A stretch of DNA of 64,000 bases from Vicinamibacterales bacterium (lineage in GTDB: Bacteria > Acidobacteriota > Vicinamibacteria > Vicinamibacterales > 2-12-FULL-66-21): assembly GCA_036496585.1 (NCBI GenBank), contig DASXLB010000020.1, forward strand, positions 1-64,000, read 5' to 3'. Below the pieces are notes generated by a model. The model was not told the DNA's origin and did not search any database. It saw nothing but the letters and a program-made list of their open reading frames with translations. Position numbers and translations under genes: made by a program. Below are positions 27,090 to 36,526 of this stretch, one piece after another; the stretch's first letter is position 1, and each line of letters starts with the position of its first letter.

Positions 27090-27233
27090 GGGGAAGAACA
27101 GACCCGACCGCGATCCGGATGACCTGCGGCACAGCACAGGGTCTACTTAGCGCTGCTGCCTTCCGGCCCTGACGCGGTTCGTAGGCTGAACTTGCACAGG
27201 GTCCGGACCGCGGTCCGGTCTGTTCATTCCCCC
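27090..27233 (-). ncRNA. ffs: Signal recognition particle RNA (4.5S-like)
   Basis: On the minus strand the invariant domain IV of bacterial SRP RNA is present: GTCAGGGCCGGAAGGCAGCA, with the GGAA tetraloop centred at 27162 and the flanking CTACGAAC/TAAGTAG pairing. The arms are unusually long: the 5' arm GACCGGACCGCGGTCCGG (27220-27203) pairs with CCGGATCGCGGTCGGGTC (27118-27101) with one wobble and one mismatch, and GGGGGAATGAACA pairs with TGTTCTTCCCC beyond it. That gives a 144-base hairpin, symmetric about the tetraloop. It binds Ffh (SRP54). The nearby dnaX-ybaB-recR order is found with the SRP RNA in several bacteria. Ends are inferred from pairing. Confidence 0.9.
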
Positions 27234-27255
27234 AGTTTACAACACCGCCGCGCGG

Positions 27256-27261
27256 TAGTAT
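27256..27261 (+). promoter_or_regulatory. Candidate -10 box, leaderless start
   Basis: TAGTAT ends exactly 6 bases before GTG 27268. TTTACA at 27236-27241 resembles a -35 but the 14-base spacer is short. Confidence 0.4.
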
Positions 27262-27267
27262 TCGGCC

Positions 27268-28479
27268 GTGCTGACTCGCGCCGTCCTCGTCGTTGCCGCC
27301 GTCGTCTGTCTCTCCGGCCCCCGCGGTGCGCAGCCTGCGCCGGGCACCTTTGCCGGCGACCTCGCCTTTTTGAAGCAGCACACGAACGTGATCGTCCTCC
27401 GCGACAGCGCCGGCGCGCAGGTCGTGATCGCGCCGCAATACCAGGGCCGCGTGATGACCAGCACGGCCGACGGCACGTCCTCGTTCGGCTGGATCGGCCG
27501 CGATGCCGTCGCGAGCGGCGCGCGGCAGCCGCACATGAACGTGTTCGGCGGCGAGGACCGCTTCTGGCTGGGCCCGGAAGGTGGGCAATACGCGCTCTAC
27601 TTCAAGCCCGGCGATCCTTTCGATCTCGCTCACTGGCAGACGCCGGAACCGTTCGACTGGGGAGCCTGGACCGCCGGCCCTTCATATGCGACGGCGGCGA
27701 CGTTCACGAAGCACATGGAGCTCGTCAACCACGCCGGCACGCCGTTCTCGCTCGACGTCGAGCGTTCGGTTCGCCTCCTCGGCGTCCGCGACGTGGTGTC
27801 GGAGCTGCACGTCAACCCGCGGGGTGTGCACCTGGTCGGCTTCGAGTCGGTCAACCGGGTCACCAACCGCGGGGACCGCGCCTGGGATCCGGCGCGCGGC
27901 CTGATCTCGATCTGGATCCTCGGGCAGTTCACCCCAGCGCCTTCGACGACGATCGCGATTCCGTTCGCGCCGGGACCGGAGTCGTCGCTCGGCCCGATCG
28001 TCAACGACGCGTATTTCGGCAAGGTTCCCGTCAAACGGCTGCAGATCAAGGACGCCGTGATCCGTTTTCGCGGCGACGGCCAGTACCGCAGCAAGATCGG
28101 GTTGTCGCCGCAGCGCGTCACCGGCGTGGCTGGAAGCTACGACGCGGCCGCACATGTACTCACGATCCTGCAGTTCACGCGGCTGCCGGTCGGCGCGCGC
28201 GACTACGTCAACTCGATGTGGGAAATCCAGAAGCAGCCGTACCGGGGCGACGCGCTCAACAGCTACAACGACGGACCGCTCGCGCCAGGCAAGCCCGGGC
28301 TGGGTCCCTTCTACGAGATCGAAAGCTCGTCACCAGCCCTGGCGCTCCAGCCGGGTGAGCGTGGAGCGCACGTCCACCGCACGTTCCATTTCCAGGGCAC
28401 CGAGGCGGAGCTCGATCCGATCGCGCGCGCCGTGCTCAAGGTCGGTCTCGCGGATCTGAGCGCAACGTTCGGGAAGTAG
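27268..28479 (+). CDS. Secreted galactose-mutarotase-like protein (DUF6786-type)
   Basis: A 403-residue secreted protein. The signal peptide is LTRAVLVVAAVVCLSG. The body shows text typical of the large mutarotase-like superfamily found in Acidobacteria and Bacteroidetes: VVIAPQYQGRVMTSTADG, FGGEDRFWLGPEGGQYALYF and SYNDGPLAPGKPGLGPFYEIE. I assign it to the DUF6786 kind from memory of such patterns; no enzyme activity is known for it. The start GTG 27268 directly follows a -10-like box. It lies alone between the SRP RNA and a convergent uronate-isomerase-like gene. Confidence 0.65.
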   Translation: MLTRAVLVVAAVVCLSGPRGAQPAPGTFAGDLAFLKQHTNVIVLRDSAGAQVVIAPQYQGRVMTSTADGTSSFGWIGRDAVASGARQPHMNVFGGEDRFWLGPEGGQYALYFKPGDPFDLAHWQTPEPFDWGAWTAGPSYATAATFTKHMELVNHAGTPFSLDVERSVRLLGVRDVVSELHVNPRGVHLVGFESVNRVTNRGDRAWDPARGLISIWILGQFTPAPSTTIAIPFAPGPESSLGPIVNDAYFGKVPVKRLQIKDAVIRFRGDGQYRSKIGLSPQRVTGVAGSYDAAAHVLTILQFTRLPVGARDYVNSMWEIQKQPYRGDALNSYNDGPLAPGKPGLGPFYEIESSSPALALQPGERGAHVHRTFHFQGTEAELDPIARAVLKVGLADLSATFGK

Positions 28480-28526
28480 CGGGGCCAAGGGCGGCTCGAC
28501 TCGTTCAGAACGACGCCCCGGCTCGG

Positions 28527-29762
28527 TCAGCCGACGAATGTCGTGAAGTTGCCGCGGAACAGCCGATCGACATCGCGCTGGATGTGATCGCGCGTGACCA
28601 CGCCGCCGTCCTGGGCCAGCGCCCGATAGGCGTCCGCCAGGATCGGCGCGAGCGTGCGCCGTGTGTTGCGCCATTTGTAGATCAGCTGTTCGAGAATGCG
28701 CGCGTCGGAATGCTGGGGGATGAAGCTGGTGCCGAGCATCTCAATCCGCTCGCGCGTGATCTCGTCGACGATCGACGGGTTGTTGAGGAACCACCAGCAG
28801 CCGAACGGCAGCAGGTTGCTGAACTTGCGCGCGTAGACGCACAGTTCGTGCTGGTTCTCCCGGCTGAGGACGCTGACCAGGAAGCGGTTGTCGGGGAAGC
28901 CGCCGCACAGGGCCCCGAGGGCGCCGAGGTCGGCGCGTCCAGAGGCGTCGCCGGCGGATCGCAGCGCCGGGTTGACCTGACGCCGGACGCCGATCATCAG
29001 CGAGAGCGGCAGGCCCAGCTCGCGGCAGACCGGCAGCACCGCGTCGCGCAGCAGTTCCGTCCTCGCGTCTTCGACTGGGAACGCGAACGAGTCGGGCAGC
29101 GACACGGCCATGTAGGCGGGCTGGATACGGCGCGACCAGGCTTCCAGGAGCCGCCGCGCGTCCTTCGCCGTCCAGCCCGGCTCGTTCAGCACGCGATCGA
29201 GCCTGAGCGCGGCGCGGAACCCGGCGTCCGGCAGGGTGCCCGACTCCCACAGCGGCGCCTCGTCGGGGTCAAGGGGATCGTTGGTCATCACCACCGAATC
29301 GACGCCCGCGAGCTCGAACACGCGCCGGATGTGCGGCGCGAGGTCCTGTCCGCGAAAGAACGTACGGAACGGCTCGAGCGAGCGCTCGGTGGCATCGAGC
29401 CCGAAGCCGTGGAGCACTGCGACGACGCCGCGCGCCGCTTCCGAGAGCGGCGTGTGGTCGACGAACAGCGTCTTCCAGATGAGATCGGCGCGCTCGGCTG
29501 GGGCCAGGCTCCAGTAGGCGGCGGGGCGCACCGGCGCGGAGCGGAAGAGCTCGGCTTCCAGGTAGTGATACGTGAGCAGCTCGTCGATGCCCCACAGCAG
29601 CAGCTTCCCGAACGACGCCGGGAACAGGTGGGTGTGGATGTCGACGAAAGGCGTCGCGCGCAGCACGGCTTCGACCGCGGCGGGAATCTCGGCGGACGGG
29701 AGGGTCGTATTCGGCACGGCGCCATAGTACACTTGAGCGTTCGACCGTCCTTCCCTCGACAT
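28527..29762 (-). CDS. Uronate isomerase-like amidohydrolase
   Basis: A 411-residue protein of the amidohydrolase superfamily, uronate-isomerase branch. The HxH ligand is VDIHTHLFPASFGKLLLWG, and the family's late block is FGCWWFLNNPSIVDEITRER and GTSFIPQHSDARILEQLIYK. True UxaC converts glucuronate to fructuronate and is about 470 residues; this form is shorter and may act on another sugar acid. The start is unsure: ATG 29762 overlaps the dnaX start in a CATG palindrome and would place the promoter inside dnaX, whereas GTG 29732 would not. No uronate operon is nearby. Confidence 0.82.
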   Translation of the reverse strand: MSREGRSNAQVYYGAVPNTTLPSAEIPAAVEAVLRATPFVDIHTHLFPASFGKLLLWGIDELLTYHYLEAELFRSAPVRPAAYWSLAPAERADLIWKTLFVDHTPLSEAARGVVAVLHGFGLDATERSLEPFRTFFRGQDLAPHIRRVFELAGVDSVVMTNDPLDPDEAPLWESGTLPDAGFRAALRLDRVLNEPGWTAKDARRLLEAWSRRIQPAYMAVSLPDSFAFPVEDARTELLRDAVLPVCRELGLPLSLMIGVRRQVNPALRSAGDASGRADLGALGALCGGFPDNRFLVSVLSRENQHELCVYARKFSNLLPFGCWWFLNNPSIVDEITRERIEMLGTSFIPQHSDARILEQLIYKWRNTRRTLAPILADAYRALAQDGGVVTRDHIQRDVDRLFRGNFTTFVG

Positions 29763-31473
29763 GGCCTTTCAAGTGCTCGCCCGAAAGTGGCGTCCGCAGC
29801 GGTTCGATGACGTCATCGGACAGCGCGGTGTCACGCAGACGCTGCGCAACGCGATTGGCGCCAATCGCATCGCCCAGTCGTTCGTCTTCTCGGGCCCGCG
29901 CGGTGTCGGCAAGACGACGACCGCGCGGATCCTGGCGCGGGCGCTGAACTGCGTCACGGGTCCGACCGCGGATCCGTGCGGCCGGTGCGACGCCTGCGTC
30001 GAGATCGCGCAGGGACGCAATATCGACGTCCTCGAAATCGACGCCGCCACCAACACCCAGGTCGACAAGGTTCGCGAGGTGATCATCGCCGGCCTCGGCA
30101 TGGCGCCGGTCCGCGACCGCTACAAGATCTTCATCATCGACGAGGTGCACCGCCTGTCGAACCAGGCCTTCGACGCGCTGCTCAAGTCGATCGAGGAGCC
30201 GCCGCCGCACGTGGTCTTCATGATGGCGACCACCGAGATCGACAAGGTGCCGCCGACCATCCAGTCGCGCTCGCAGGTGTTCGAGCTGAAGACCATCGGC
30301 CTCAAGCAGATTGCCGAACAGCTGCGCCGCATCGCCGCGGCCGAGACGATTCAGATCGACGAGGACGCGCTGATGCTGGTGGCGCGCGCCGGCGACGGCA
30401 GCATGCGCGACGCGCAGAGCGCGTTCGACCAGGTCATCGGCTTCGCCGGCACGACGATCACCGCCGACGACGTGTCAGCCGTGCTCGGCTTGGTCCGCCG
30501 CGACCTGCTGATCGAGATCGCCTCGGCGGTGGCCGCCGAGGAGGCGCCGGCGCTCTTCGATCTGGCCGGGCGGGCCGTCGAATCCGGCTACGACCTGCGG
30601 CTGGTCGTGCGCGAACTGGCGCGCCTGACGCGCGACCTGCTTGTGCTCTCGATCGACGCCTCGCGCGTGTCCGATCCGGAGATCGCCGCCGACGCGGAGC
30701 GGCAGGCGCTCCTCGATCTGTCGCGCCGTTTTTCCGGGGAAGACCTGATGCGCGCCTTCGACGTCCTGACGAAGGCGGAATACGACATCCGCGGCTCGAT
30801 GCAGCCGCGCTATCACCTCGAGATGGCGCTCCTGCGCTGGGTCCACCTGCGCAAGCTGACGCCGCTCGCCGATCTGATCAAACAGATGGAGGGGGCGTCC
30901 CGCGCGGGCAGCGGCGCCGCGCCGGTCCGCCCGGCTGCCCCGCTGCCCTCCGCACGGCCGGCGCCGTCGAGCCTGGTCGCCCAGACGATTCGCGCGGTCG
31001 AACAGCGCCGGACCCCCTCGTCCCAGGTCCCGGAAGCGGCGACCCGGCCGCCGGCTGCCGCCGCCGACCCGGCGAAGCTGAAAGAGGCGTTCCTCGACGA
31101 GGTGCGCAAGCAGAAGAAGTTCTTCCACGGCACGGTCGTCGCGCAGGCGCAACGGATCGAGCTCGGGCCGGAGGCGATCACGTTCTATTTCGCGCCGCAG
31201 CACAAGGCGCTGCGGCTGCAGCTCGAGCAGACACGGCCGCTGCTCGAATCGATCGCCAGCGACCTGGCAGGGCGCAAAATGACAGTCGGGTCGGCAGATG
31301 GGGCGTCCGGCAACGGCGCGCCCACCGACGCCGCGCCTGTCGCGAACCACGGCGGAGCCGCCGCTGGCCCCGACCGGACGCAGGAACTCAAGGATCGCGC
31401 GATGGCCGACAGCGGCGTGCAGGCGATGCTCGACGTCTTCGCCGCTGAGATCAAGGAAATCGAAGAGATGTAG
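29761..31473 (+). CDS. dnaX: DNA polymerase III subunit gamma/tau
   Basis: A 570-residue clamp-loader ATPase. The first 20 residues [20 protein letters not shown] are typical. Walker A is [19 protein letters not shown], the zinc cysteines are in [16 protein letters not shown], and Walker B is [23 protein letters not shown] is seen as TIQSRSQVF. Domain III follows, then a proline/alanine-rich linker (about 380-450) and a tau-like C-terminal domain from about 455. No A-rich slippery site is visible, so gamma is not expected from frameshifting. ybaB starts 17 bases on, recR follows. Confidence 0.96.
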   Translation: MAFQVLARKWRPQRFDDVIGQRGVTQTLRNAIGANRIAQSFVFSGPRGVGKTTTARILARALNCVTGPTADPCGRCDACVEIAQGRNIDVLEIDAATNTQVDKVREVIIAGLGMAPVRDRYKIFIIDEVHRLSNQAFDALLKSIEEPPPHVVFMMATTEIDKVPPTIQSRSQVFELKTIGLKQIAEQLRRIAAAETIQIDEDALMLVARAGDGSMRDAQSAFDQVIGFAGTTITADDVSAVLGLVRRDLLIEIASAVAAEEAPALFDLAGRAVESGYDLRLVVRELARLTRDLLVLSIDASRVSDPEIAADAERQALLDLSRRFSGEDLMRAFDVLTKAEYDIRGSMQPRYHLEMALLRWVHLRKLTPLADLIKQMEGASRAGSGAAPVRPAAPLPSARPAPSSLVAQTIRAVEQRRTPSSQVPEAATRPPAAAADPAKLKEAFLDEVRKQKKFFHGTVVAQAQRIELGPEAITFYFAPQHKALRLQLEQTRPLLESIASDLAGRKMTVGSADGASGNGAPTDAAPVANHGGAAAGPDRTQELKDRAMADSGVQAMLDVFAAEIKEIEEM

Positions 31474-31490
31474 CGCGGAGCGCGAGACAC

Positions 31491-31790
31491 ATGAACATAC
31501 AGAACATGATGAAGCAGGCGCAGCAGATGCAGGCGCGCATGCAGAAGCAGATGGAAGAGATGCGCGTCGAGGCGACCGCCGGCGGCGGCATGGTCACGGT
31601 CGTCATGAACGGCGCCAAGCAGGTCCAGTCGATCAAGATCGACCCCGAGGCGGTCTCGAAGGAAGACGTCGAGATGCTGCAGGACCTGATCCTCGCCGCG
31701 CTCCACGACGCGCACAAGAAAGTGGAGGAGGGCCTGCAGCAGGCCATGGGTGGGATGATGGGCGGGATGAAGATTCCCGGCATGTTCTAG
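31491..31790 (+). CDS. ybaB: YbaB/EbfC nucleoid-associated protein
   Basis: A 99-residue DNA-binding protein of the YbaB/EbfC family. A Met/Gln-rich N-terminal helix ([19 protein letters not shown]) leads to the conserved strands [20 protein letters not shown] and the helix with [20 protein letters not shown]. The tail is Met/Gly-rich. It lies in the classic dnaX-ybaB-recR operon, 5 bases before recR. Confidence 0.96.
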   Translation: MNIQNMMKQAQQMQARMQKQMEEMRVEATAGGGMVTVVMNGAKQVQSIKIDPEAVSKEDVEMLQDLILAALHDAHKKVEEGLQQAMGGMMGGMKIPGMF

Positions 31791-31795
31791 CGCGA

Positions 31796-32392
31796 ATGTC
31801 CCGGCCCGATCCCCTGAAAAAGCTGATCGAGCAGCTGCAGCGGCTGCCCGGTATCGGCGCCAAGAGCGCGCAGCGCCTCGCCTTCCACGTCCTCAAGACG
31901 CCGCGTGAAGAGGTCGAGCGCCTCGCGGACGCGATGCGCGAGGTCAAGGACCGCGTCACCTACTGCTCGGTGTGCTCCAACATCACCGACGTCGATCCCT
32001 GCTACTTCTGCACCTACGAGGGACGCGACGGACGCATCATCTGCGTCGTCGAGGAGCCCGAGAACGTGAGCGCGGTCGAAAAGACGCGCGAGTTCCGCGG
32101 CCTCTATCACGTGCTGATGGGTGCGCTGTCGCCGCTGCAGGGAATCGGACCCGACGACCTGAAGATCAAGGAGCTGCTGACGCGGGTCGGCGGCGGCAGG
32201 GTCGAGGAAGTGATTCTCGCCACCAACCCCAACGTCGAGGGAGAGGCGACCGCGATCTATCTCGCCAGGCTGCTCAAGCCGCTCGGCGTCCGCGTCACTC
32301 GCATCGCGATGGGCGTGCCGGTCGGCAGCGACCTCGAATACGCCGACGAGTTCACCATGCACAAGGCGATGGAAGGCCGACGCGAGGTCTGA
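31796..32392 (+). CDS. recR: Recombination mediator RecR
   Basis: A 198-residue protein. The helix-hairpin-helix is [18 protein letters not shown], the zinc finger is [16 protein letters not shown], and the Toprim domain has [14 protein letters not shown] and [17 protein letters not shown]. RecR acts with RecO/RecF to load RecA at gaps. ATG 31796 is set by homology, five bases after the ybaB stop. The length is that of E. coli RecR (201). Confidence 0.97.
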   Translation: MSRPDPLKKLIEQLQRLPGIGAKSAQRLAFHVLKTPREEVERLADAMREVKDRVTYCSVCSNITDVDPCYFCTYEGRDGRIICVVEEPENVSAVEKTREFRGLYHVLMGALSPLQGIGPDDLKIKELLTRVGGGRVEEVILATNPNVEGEATAIYLARLLKPLGVRVTRIAMGVPVGSDLEYADEFTMHKAMEGRREV

Positions 32393-32435
32393 CCACCAGC
32401 AAGGCCCACGACGACCTGACGATCGTCGGGACCGT

Positions 32436-33419
32436 TCATGGCTTCGGGACGGCCTTGCTGACCGGCGGCAGGGACTGCAGGTACATCCAGAGCGCCCGTC
32501 GCTCGACGTCCTTCATACTCTTCCCGTAGCTGCTCATCAACGACATCGGCGCCCGCAGCGCCGTGCCGTCCGGCCGCTGGCTGTTGGCCAGCGCGTTGCC
32601 GAACTGATCGTAGGTCCACCCCTTGAGCCCGGTCGCATCGGGCGTCAGGTTGCGAGCCGGAGGCCAGCTCGGGTCGCCTCCGGCGATCGGGCCACCGCTG
32701 AAATCGGGTCCATGGCATCCCATGCAGACCGACGCGAGGTGCTTGCCGAACTCCGCTGACACCGCCTCCTCGGGCGGGCGCACCGGGTGCGGCGCCGTGT
32801 GGCTCTGGATCGACGCCGCCGACAGCGGCATCTTGCCGGTCGCGACCAGGATCTTGCCGAGCGGACCCAGCGTGGATTTCGGCACGGTGTTGTCGACGGG
32901 AGGCAGCGAACGGATGTAGGAAATGATGTCGGAGAGTTCCTGATCCGACATGTGCTGGAAGTCCTCCGACGGCATGACCGCCCCACGGCCGTCTCTCAAC
33001 ACGGCATGCCGGACGATCCGGTCCCAGTCCCGCGGCGCGAAGTCCGCCGTACGGCTTCCTGTGCCGAGCGTCAGGTTCGGGGCGAGCAGGCTGCCGAGCG
33101 GGAATGCGTCGACCATGACACCGCCGCCGAAGTTCGGGCCGTGGCAGGCGGGGCACGTGTAGCGCGCCGACACGAGGTGCTGACCCCGCTCGACGGCGCG
33201 CTTTTGCGCCAGTTGCCGGGCGGCATCCTCGCTCAGTCCCATCGCCGAGACTTCAGCTGCGTCGATGGGGAAGGGAATCGGGAAGTCCACCCGGTGGGTC
33301 TCGAACGTCTGCGCGAGCAGCCGGCTCGTAGTGATGCTGGCCCAGATATAGACGCCAGCCGCCGCCACGACGAGCAGCGCCAGGAGCACACCGACGATCT
33401 TCAGCAGTTTCTTGATCAT
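32436..33419 (-). CDS. Membrane-anchored dihaem cytochrome c
   Basis: A 327-residue protein with an uncleaved N-terminal helix (LLKIVGVLLALLVVAAAGVY) and two class I cytochrome c domains. Haem motifs are CPACH near residue 90 and CMGCH near residue 235, each followed by GPNF/GPDFSGG and a later Met-containing ligand region (GAVMPSEDFQHMSDQELSDI). It faces the periplasm and carries electrons. No oxidase or dehydrogenase gene is adjacent. ATG 33419 is set by the membrane helix; TATAAT is found 12 bases upstream. It converges on recR. Confidence 0.88.
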   Translation of the reverse strand: MIKKLLKIVGVLLALLVVAAAGVYIWASITTSRLLAQTFETHRVDFPIPFPIDAAEVSAMGLSEDAARQLAQKRAVERGQHLVSARYTCPACHGPNFGGGVMVDAFPLGSLLAPNLTLGTGSRTADFAPRDWDRIVRHAVLRDGRGAVMPSEDFQHMSDQELSDIISYIRSLPPVDNTVPKSTLGPLGKILVATGKMPLSAASIQSHTAPHPVRPPEEAVSAEFGKHLASVCMGCHGPDFSGGPIAGGDPSWPPARNLTPDATGLKGWTYDQFGNALANSQRPDGTALRAPMSLMSSYGKSMKDVERRALWMYLQSLPPVSKAVPKP

Positions 33420-33431
33420 GGGAACGGCGGG

Positions 33432-33437
33432 ATTATA
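33432..33437 (-). promoter_or_regulatory. Consensus -10 box for the cytochrome gene
   Basis: TATAAT on the minus strand at 33437-33432 ends 12 bases before ATG 33419, leaving a 5' leader of about 5 bases or none. No clear -35. Confidence 0.45.
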
Positions 33438-33497
33438 CGTGCGATATCGGCCCAGCGGGATAAGATCGCCTCCGCCGGCACACTGATCTCCCAGGCC

Positions 33498-34823
33498 ATG
33501 ACCGCCACACCCGTCCACACGAAGCGCGACGTGATCGCGTCGCTCGGACAGCCGAAGGTCGCGGTGATGCTGACGCTCGGCTTCGCCTCGGGGCTTCCCT
33601 TCCTGCTGACCGGCAACACGCTCGGCTATTGGTTGCGCGACGAGGGGACGACCCTTCAGGCCATCGGATTCCTGTCGTGGGTCGGACTGGCCTACTCGCT
33701 CAAGTTCCTGTGGGCGCCGATCGTCGATCGCGTCGACGCGCCGATCTTCGCACCGGCGGGACGGCGCCGGAGCTGGATGCTGCTGACGCAGACGCTGGTG
33801 GCGGCCGGCCTGCTCGCCATGGCCGCCTCGGGCCCGAAGCACGGGCTCACGGTCGTCGGCGTGCTCGCGCTGATTGTCGCCTTCGCATCGTCGACGCAGG
33901 ACATCGTCGTCGACGCCTGGCGGATCGAGGCGGCGCGCGATTCCGACGAGCTCGGGCTGCTGTCGGCGGCGTACCAGCTCGGCTACCGCGCGGCGCTGCT
34001 CGCGAGCGAGGCGCTGATCCTGATCTCGGCGAACCATCTCGGATGGCCGGTGTCCTACGCGCTGATGGCGGCGCTGATGGGAATCGGCATGGGCGCGAGC
34101 ATCGCGGCCGTCGAGCCGGCGCGGGTCGAGCAGCCGGCAGGCGCCGGCACCGCAGGACTGACGAGCATCCGCGGGTTCGTCGACGCGGTCACCGGTCCGT
34201 TCACCGAGTTCTTCCGGGTTCACGGCGCGGTCGCGCTGCTGATGCTCGCGATGATCAGTCTCTACCGGCTGCCGGAGTTCCTGATGGGGCCGATGGCGAA
34301 TCCGTATTACCACGACCTGGGACTGTCGAAGGACACCGTTGGCGCCGTTCGCGCATCGGTCGGCTTGGTGGGATCGCTGCTGGGGATTGCGGCCGGGGGT
34401 CTCAGCGCGGTGCGGCTTGGGTATTTTCGAACGCTGATCATCGGGCTGTTCCTGCAGAGCACCGTGATCGCCGCGTTCGCGGTGCTCGCCTCGACCGGCC
34501 CGAACGTGCGGGTGTTCGCGACCGTGATGATCTGCGACAACTTCGGCGCGGCGTTCGCCGGGGTCGCGCTCGTCACCTACATGTCGAGCCTGACCAGCGT
34601 CGGCTACACGGCGACCCAGTACGCGCTCCTCAGCTCCGCGTATACCTACGTCGGCAAGTTCACGAAGGGGTTCTCCGGCGTGATGGTCGAATCGCTGGCC
34701 AGCGGACGCACGCTGCTCCAGGGTTACGCTCTCTTCTTCATCGGGGCCGGCCTGCTGGGCATCCCGGCGATCCTCCTCGCGGTGGCGCTGGCGCGCACCG
34801 AGCGCCGCGCCGGGCGCGCGTGA
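33498..34823 (+). CDS. ampG: AmpG-type muropeptide permease (MFS)
   Basis: A 441-residue inner-membrane carrier. The AmpG family text at the start, VMLTLGFASGLPFLLTGNTL followed by YWLRDEGTTLQAIGF, is clear, as are LKFLWAPIVDRVDAPIF, DIVVDAWRIEAARDSDELGL and LVTYMSSLTSVGYTATQYAL. It imports anhydromuropeptides for cell-wall recycling. ATG 33498 is the first in-frame start before that block. A TAAGAT box at 33461-33466 may be the -10. Cytochrome c is divergent. Confidence 0.92.
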   Translation: MTATPVHTKRDVIASLGQPKVAVMLTLGFASGLPFLLTGNTLGYWLRDEGTTLQAIGFLSWVGLAYSLKFLWAPIVDRVDAPIFAPAGRRRSWMLLTQTLVAAGLLAMAASGPKHGLTVVGVLALIVAFASSTQDIVVDAWRIEAARDSDELGLLSAAYQLGYRAALLASEALILISANHLGWPVSYALMAALMGIGMGASIAAVEPARVEQPAGAGTAGLTSIRGFVDAVTGPFTEFFRVHGAVALLMLAMISLYRLPEFLMGPMANPYYHDLGLSKDTVGAVRASVGLVGSLLGIAAGGLSAVRLGYFRTLIIGLFLQSTVIAAFAVLASTGPNVRVFATVMICDNFGAAFAGVALVTYMSSLTSVGYTATQYALLSSAYTYVGKFTKGFSGVMVESLASGRTLLQGYALFFIGAGLLGIPAILLAVALARTERRAGRA

Positions 34824-34859
34824 GACGCGCGATTCCCACCTGCCCTGACGCCGCTGGCA

Positions 34860-35849
34860 TCAGGACGGCGGATCCACCCGCAGCGTCGCCGGGGTGAACC
34901 CTTCGCGCACGAGCACGAGTCCGCCGGCCACCGCCCAGAACAGCACGCGCACCTTGCGCACGATCGCGGTCGAGAGGCCAGGACGCGCGCCGAGGCCGAG
35001 CACCTGCTGGGTCAGAAACGCCGTCGCTGCCTCGTCCACGCCAAGCCGCAGCGGGACGAACTTGAAGACCACGGTGACGAGACGATTCGCCGTCTCGAGG
35101 ATGAACGCGGTCAGGATGGACGGCGGCGCGCCGTTCAACAGCCACAGGGTCAAGTAGGCTTCCGCGACGCCGAGCGCGTGGAAACCGATTTCCGCCGCGG
35201 CGAGCCCCGGCAGGGCGGCGCGCCGGCGGCGCGCGAACCCGTAGATCTCCGATTCGAGGGCGCGCACGCGATCGGCGTGGCGTGAGAGCCGCGGTGTGAC
35301 GCCGAGCGCACGGCTGATCAGCGCCGGCTGTTTCCAGAGCACCGCCAGCGACACGGCGAAGAGGACAACCGTTCCCCCGATCGCGACCAGGCCGATCCCG
35401 CGAATCGCCGACGGCAGCTCGAAGTGCGCGATCAACGCGATCATCCCGGCCGCGATCATCGCCGCCGCCGAAAGCGTATAGAGCAGGTTTTCGATCGCCA
35501 GCGCGGTGACCGCCGGCCCGAGCGCCGTGTAGCGCCGCACCAGCGCCGCCTTGGCCGGTTCGCCGACCAGCGGCCCGAGCGGCGTCAGGTTGCCGAGGCT
35601 GTCGCCGCAGATGACTGCCGCAAAGGCGTGGCGCACTGCGAGCGTGTATGGCGGATCGAGGCACCACCGCCACGCCAGCGCGCGGAGCAGGAAACGCAGG
35701 CCGCCGATCGCGATGACGATCAGCAGCCCCCAGCCGACCTGTCGCACGTCGGTCGCGATCTCGGCGACGCCGACGCGCGAGACGACGAAGGCGAGCAAGG
35801 CGAGCCCCGCGAGCGTGGTGAGGAGGCCGGAGACGCTGACGCGTGGCAT
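34860..35849 (-). CDS. Lysylphosphatidylglycerol synthase TM-region/flippase-like membrane protein
   Basis: A 329-residue membrane protein of the UPF0104 (AglD/MprF flippase-like) family with about eight helices. Characteristic text is GGLRFLLRALAWRWCLDPPY, NLTPLGPLVGEPAKAALVRR and IEIGFHALGVAEAYLTLWLL-type sequence. The AAxxF-x4-LGVDEAATAFLTQQVLG stretch near the end is the second conserved block. The family moves lipids across the membrane in other organisms; here the lipid is unknown. ATG 35849 lies 9 bases after a TATAGT box. The start is divergent from the DUF4203 gene, with 27 bases between. Confidence 0.75.
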   Translation of the reverse strand: MPRVSVSGLLTTLAGLALLAFVVSRVGVAEIATDVRQVGWGLLIVIAIGGLRFLLRALAWRWCLDPPYTLAVRHAFAAVICGDSLGNLTPLGPLVGEPAKAALVRRYTALGPAVTALAIENLLYTLSAAAMIAAGMIALIAHFELPSAIRGIGLVAIGGTVVLFAVSLAVLWKQPALISRALGVTPRLSRHADRVRALESEIYGFARRRRAALPGLAAAEIGFHALGVAEAYLTLWLLNGAPPSILTAFILETANRLVTVVFKFVPLRLGVDEAATAFLTQQVLGLGARPGLSTAIVRKVRVLFWAVAGGLVLVREGFTPATLRVDPPS

Positions 35850-35858
35850 GTGGTCCGG

Positions 35859-35866
35859 ACTATAAT
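35859..35866. promoter_or_regulatory. Overlapping divergent -10 boxes
   Basis: TATAAT (35861-35866, plus) ends 10 bases before ATG 35877. TATAGT (35864-35859, minus) ends 9 bases before ATG 35849. The two boxes share four base pairs, so polymerases on the two strands would exclude each other. Confidence 0.5.
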
Positions 35867-35876
35867 CGCCTACTTC

Positions 35877-36482
35877 ATGCTGCCGGCGTCTCTGCAGACA
35901 CCTGCCGCGATCGTCCTGCTCGCCGGCGGACTCGTCGCCTGTTTCGCGGGCTACCGCGCCTTCCGGCTGGTGCTCGGCATCTACGGTTTCATCCTCGGCG
36001 CGCTCTTCGCGAGCAGCGCCATGGGCACCGAGCACACCGTCTGGATGATCGGCGGCGCGCTCGCCGGCGGCGTCGTCGGCGCGTTGATTCTGATCACGGC
36101 CTACTTCGTCGGCGTGGCGCTGGTCGGTGCCGGCGTCGGCGCACTGGCGGCAAGCGTGATCTGGGCGTCGCTCGGCCGCGAACCCGGTGCGCTCGTCGTC
36201 ATCGCGTTCTCGATCGCCGGCGCGCTCGGCGCGCTCGCGCTGCAGCGCTACGTGATCATCGCGGCCACGTCGTTCGGCGGCGCGTGGACGATCGTGGTCG
36301 GCGCGCTGGCACTGATGGGTCGGCGCATGGCACTCGAGGGGGCGGCGCGCAATAATGTATGGCTGGCCTATCCGATGAACCCGGCGCCAGGACAGTACTG
36401 GATCCTGTTCGTCTGGGCCGGGCTTGGTGTCGCCGGCGTGTTCGTGCAGTTGATGCTGACCGCCGGCCCGCAGAAAAAATGA
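35877..36482 (+). CDS. DUF4203-type multi-helix membrane protein
   Basis: A 201-residue protein with about seven hydrophobic helices, in the TMEM198/DUF4203 pattern: AAIVLLAGGLVACFAGYRAF, then VLGIYGFILGALFASSAMG, VGVALVGAGVGALAASVIWA and a C-terminal YWILFVWAGLGVAGVFVQL. Glycines recur every three to four residues inside the helices. Function is unknown in bacteria. The first base of the ATG is 10 bases after TATAAT, so the mRNA may be leaderless. OsmC follows 44 bases later. Confidence 0.7.
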   Translation: MLPASLQTPAAIVLLAGGLVACFAGYRAFRLVLGIYGFILGALFASSAMGTEHTVWMIGGALAGGVVGALILITAYFVGVALVGAGVGALAASVIWASLGREPGALVVIAFSIAGALGALALQRYVIIAATSFGGAWTIVVGALALMGRRMALEGAARNNVWLAYPMNPAPGQYWILFVWAGLGVAGVFVQLMLTAGPQKK

Positions 36483-36526
36483 CGGCGAGCGGACCCTTCG
36501 GGGCCGCCGCCCGTGAGGAGGACCCG

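Noticed and set aside
29761..31473. dnaX programmed frameshift site
   Set aside because: No A-rich slippery heptamer is present in the gene; the long tau-like frame is continuous.
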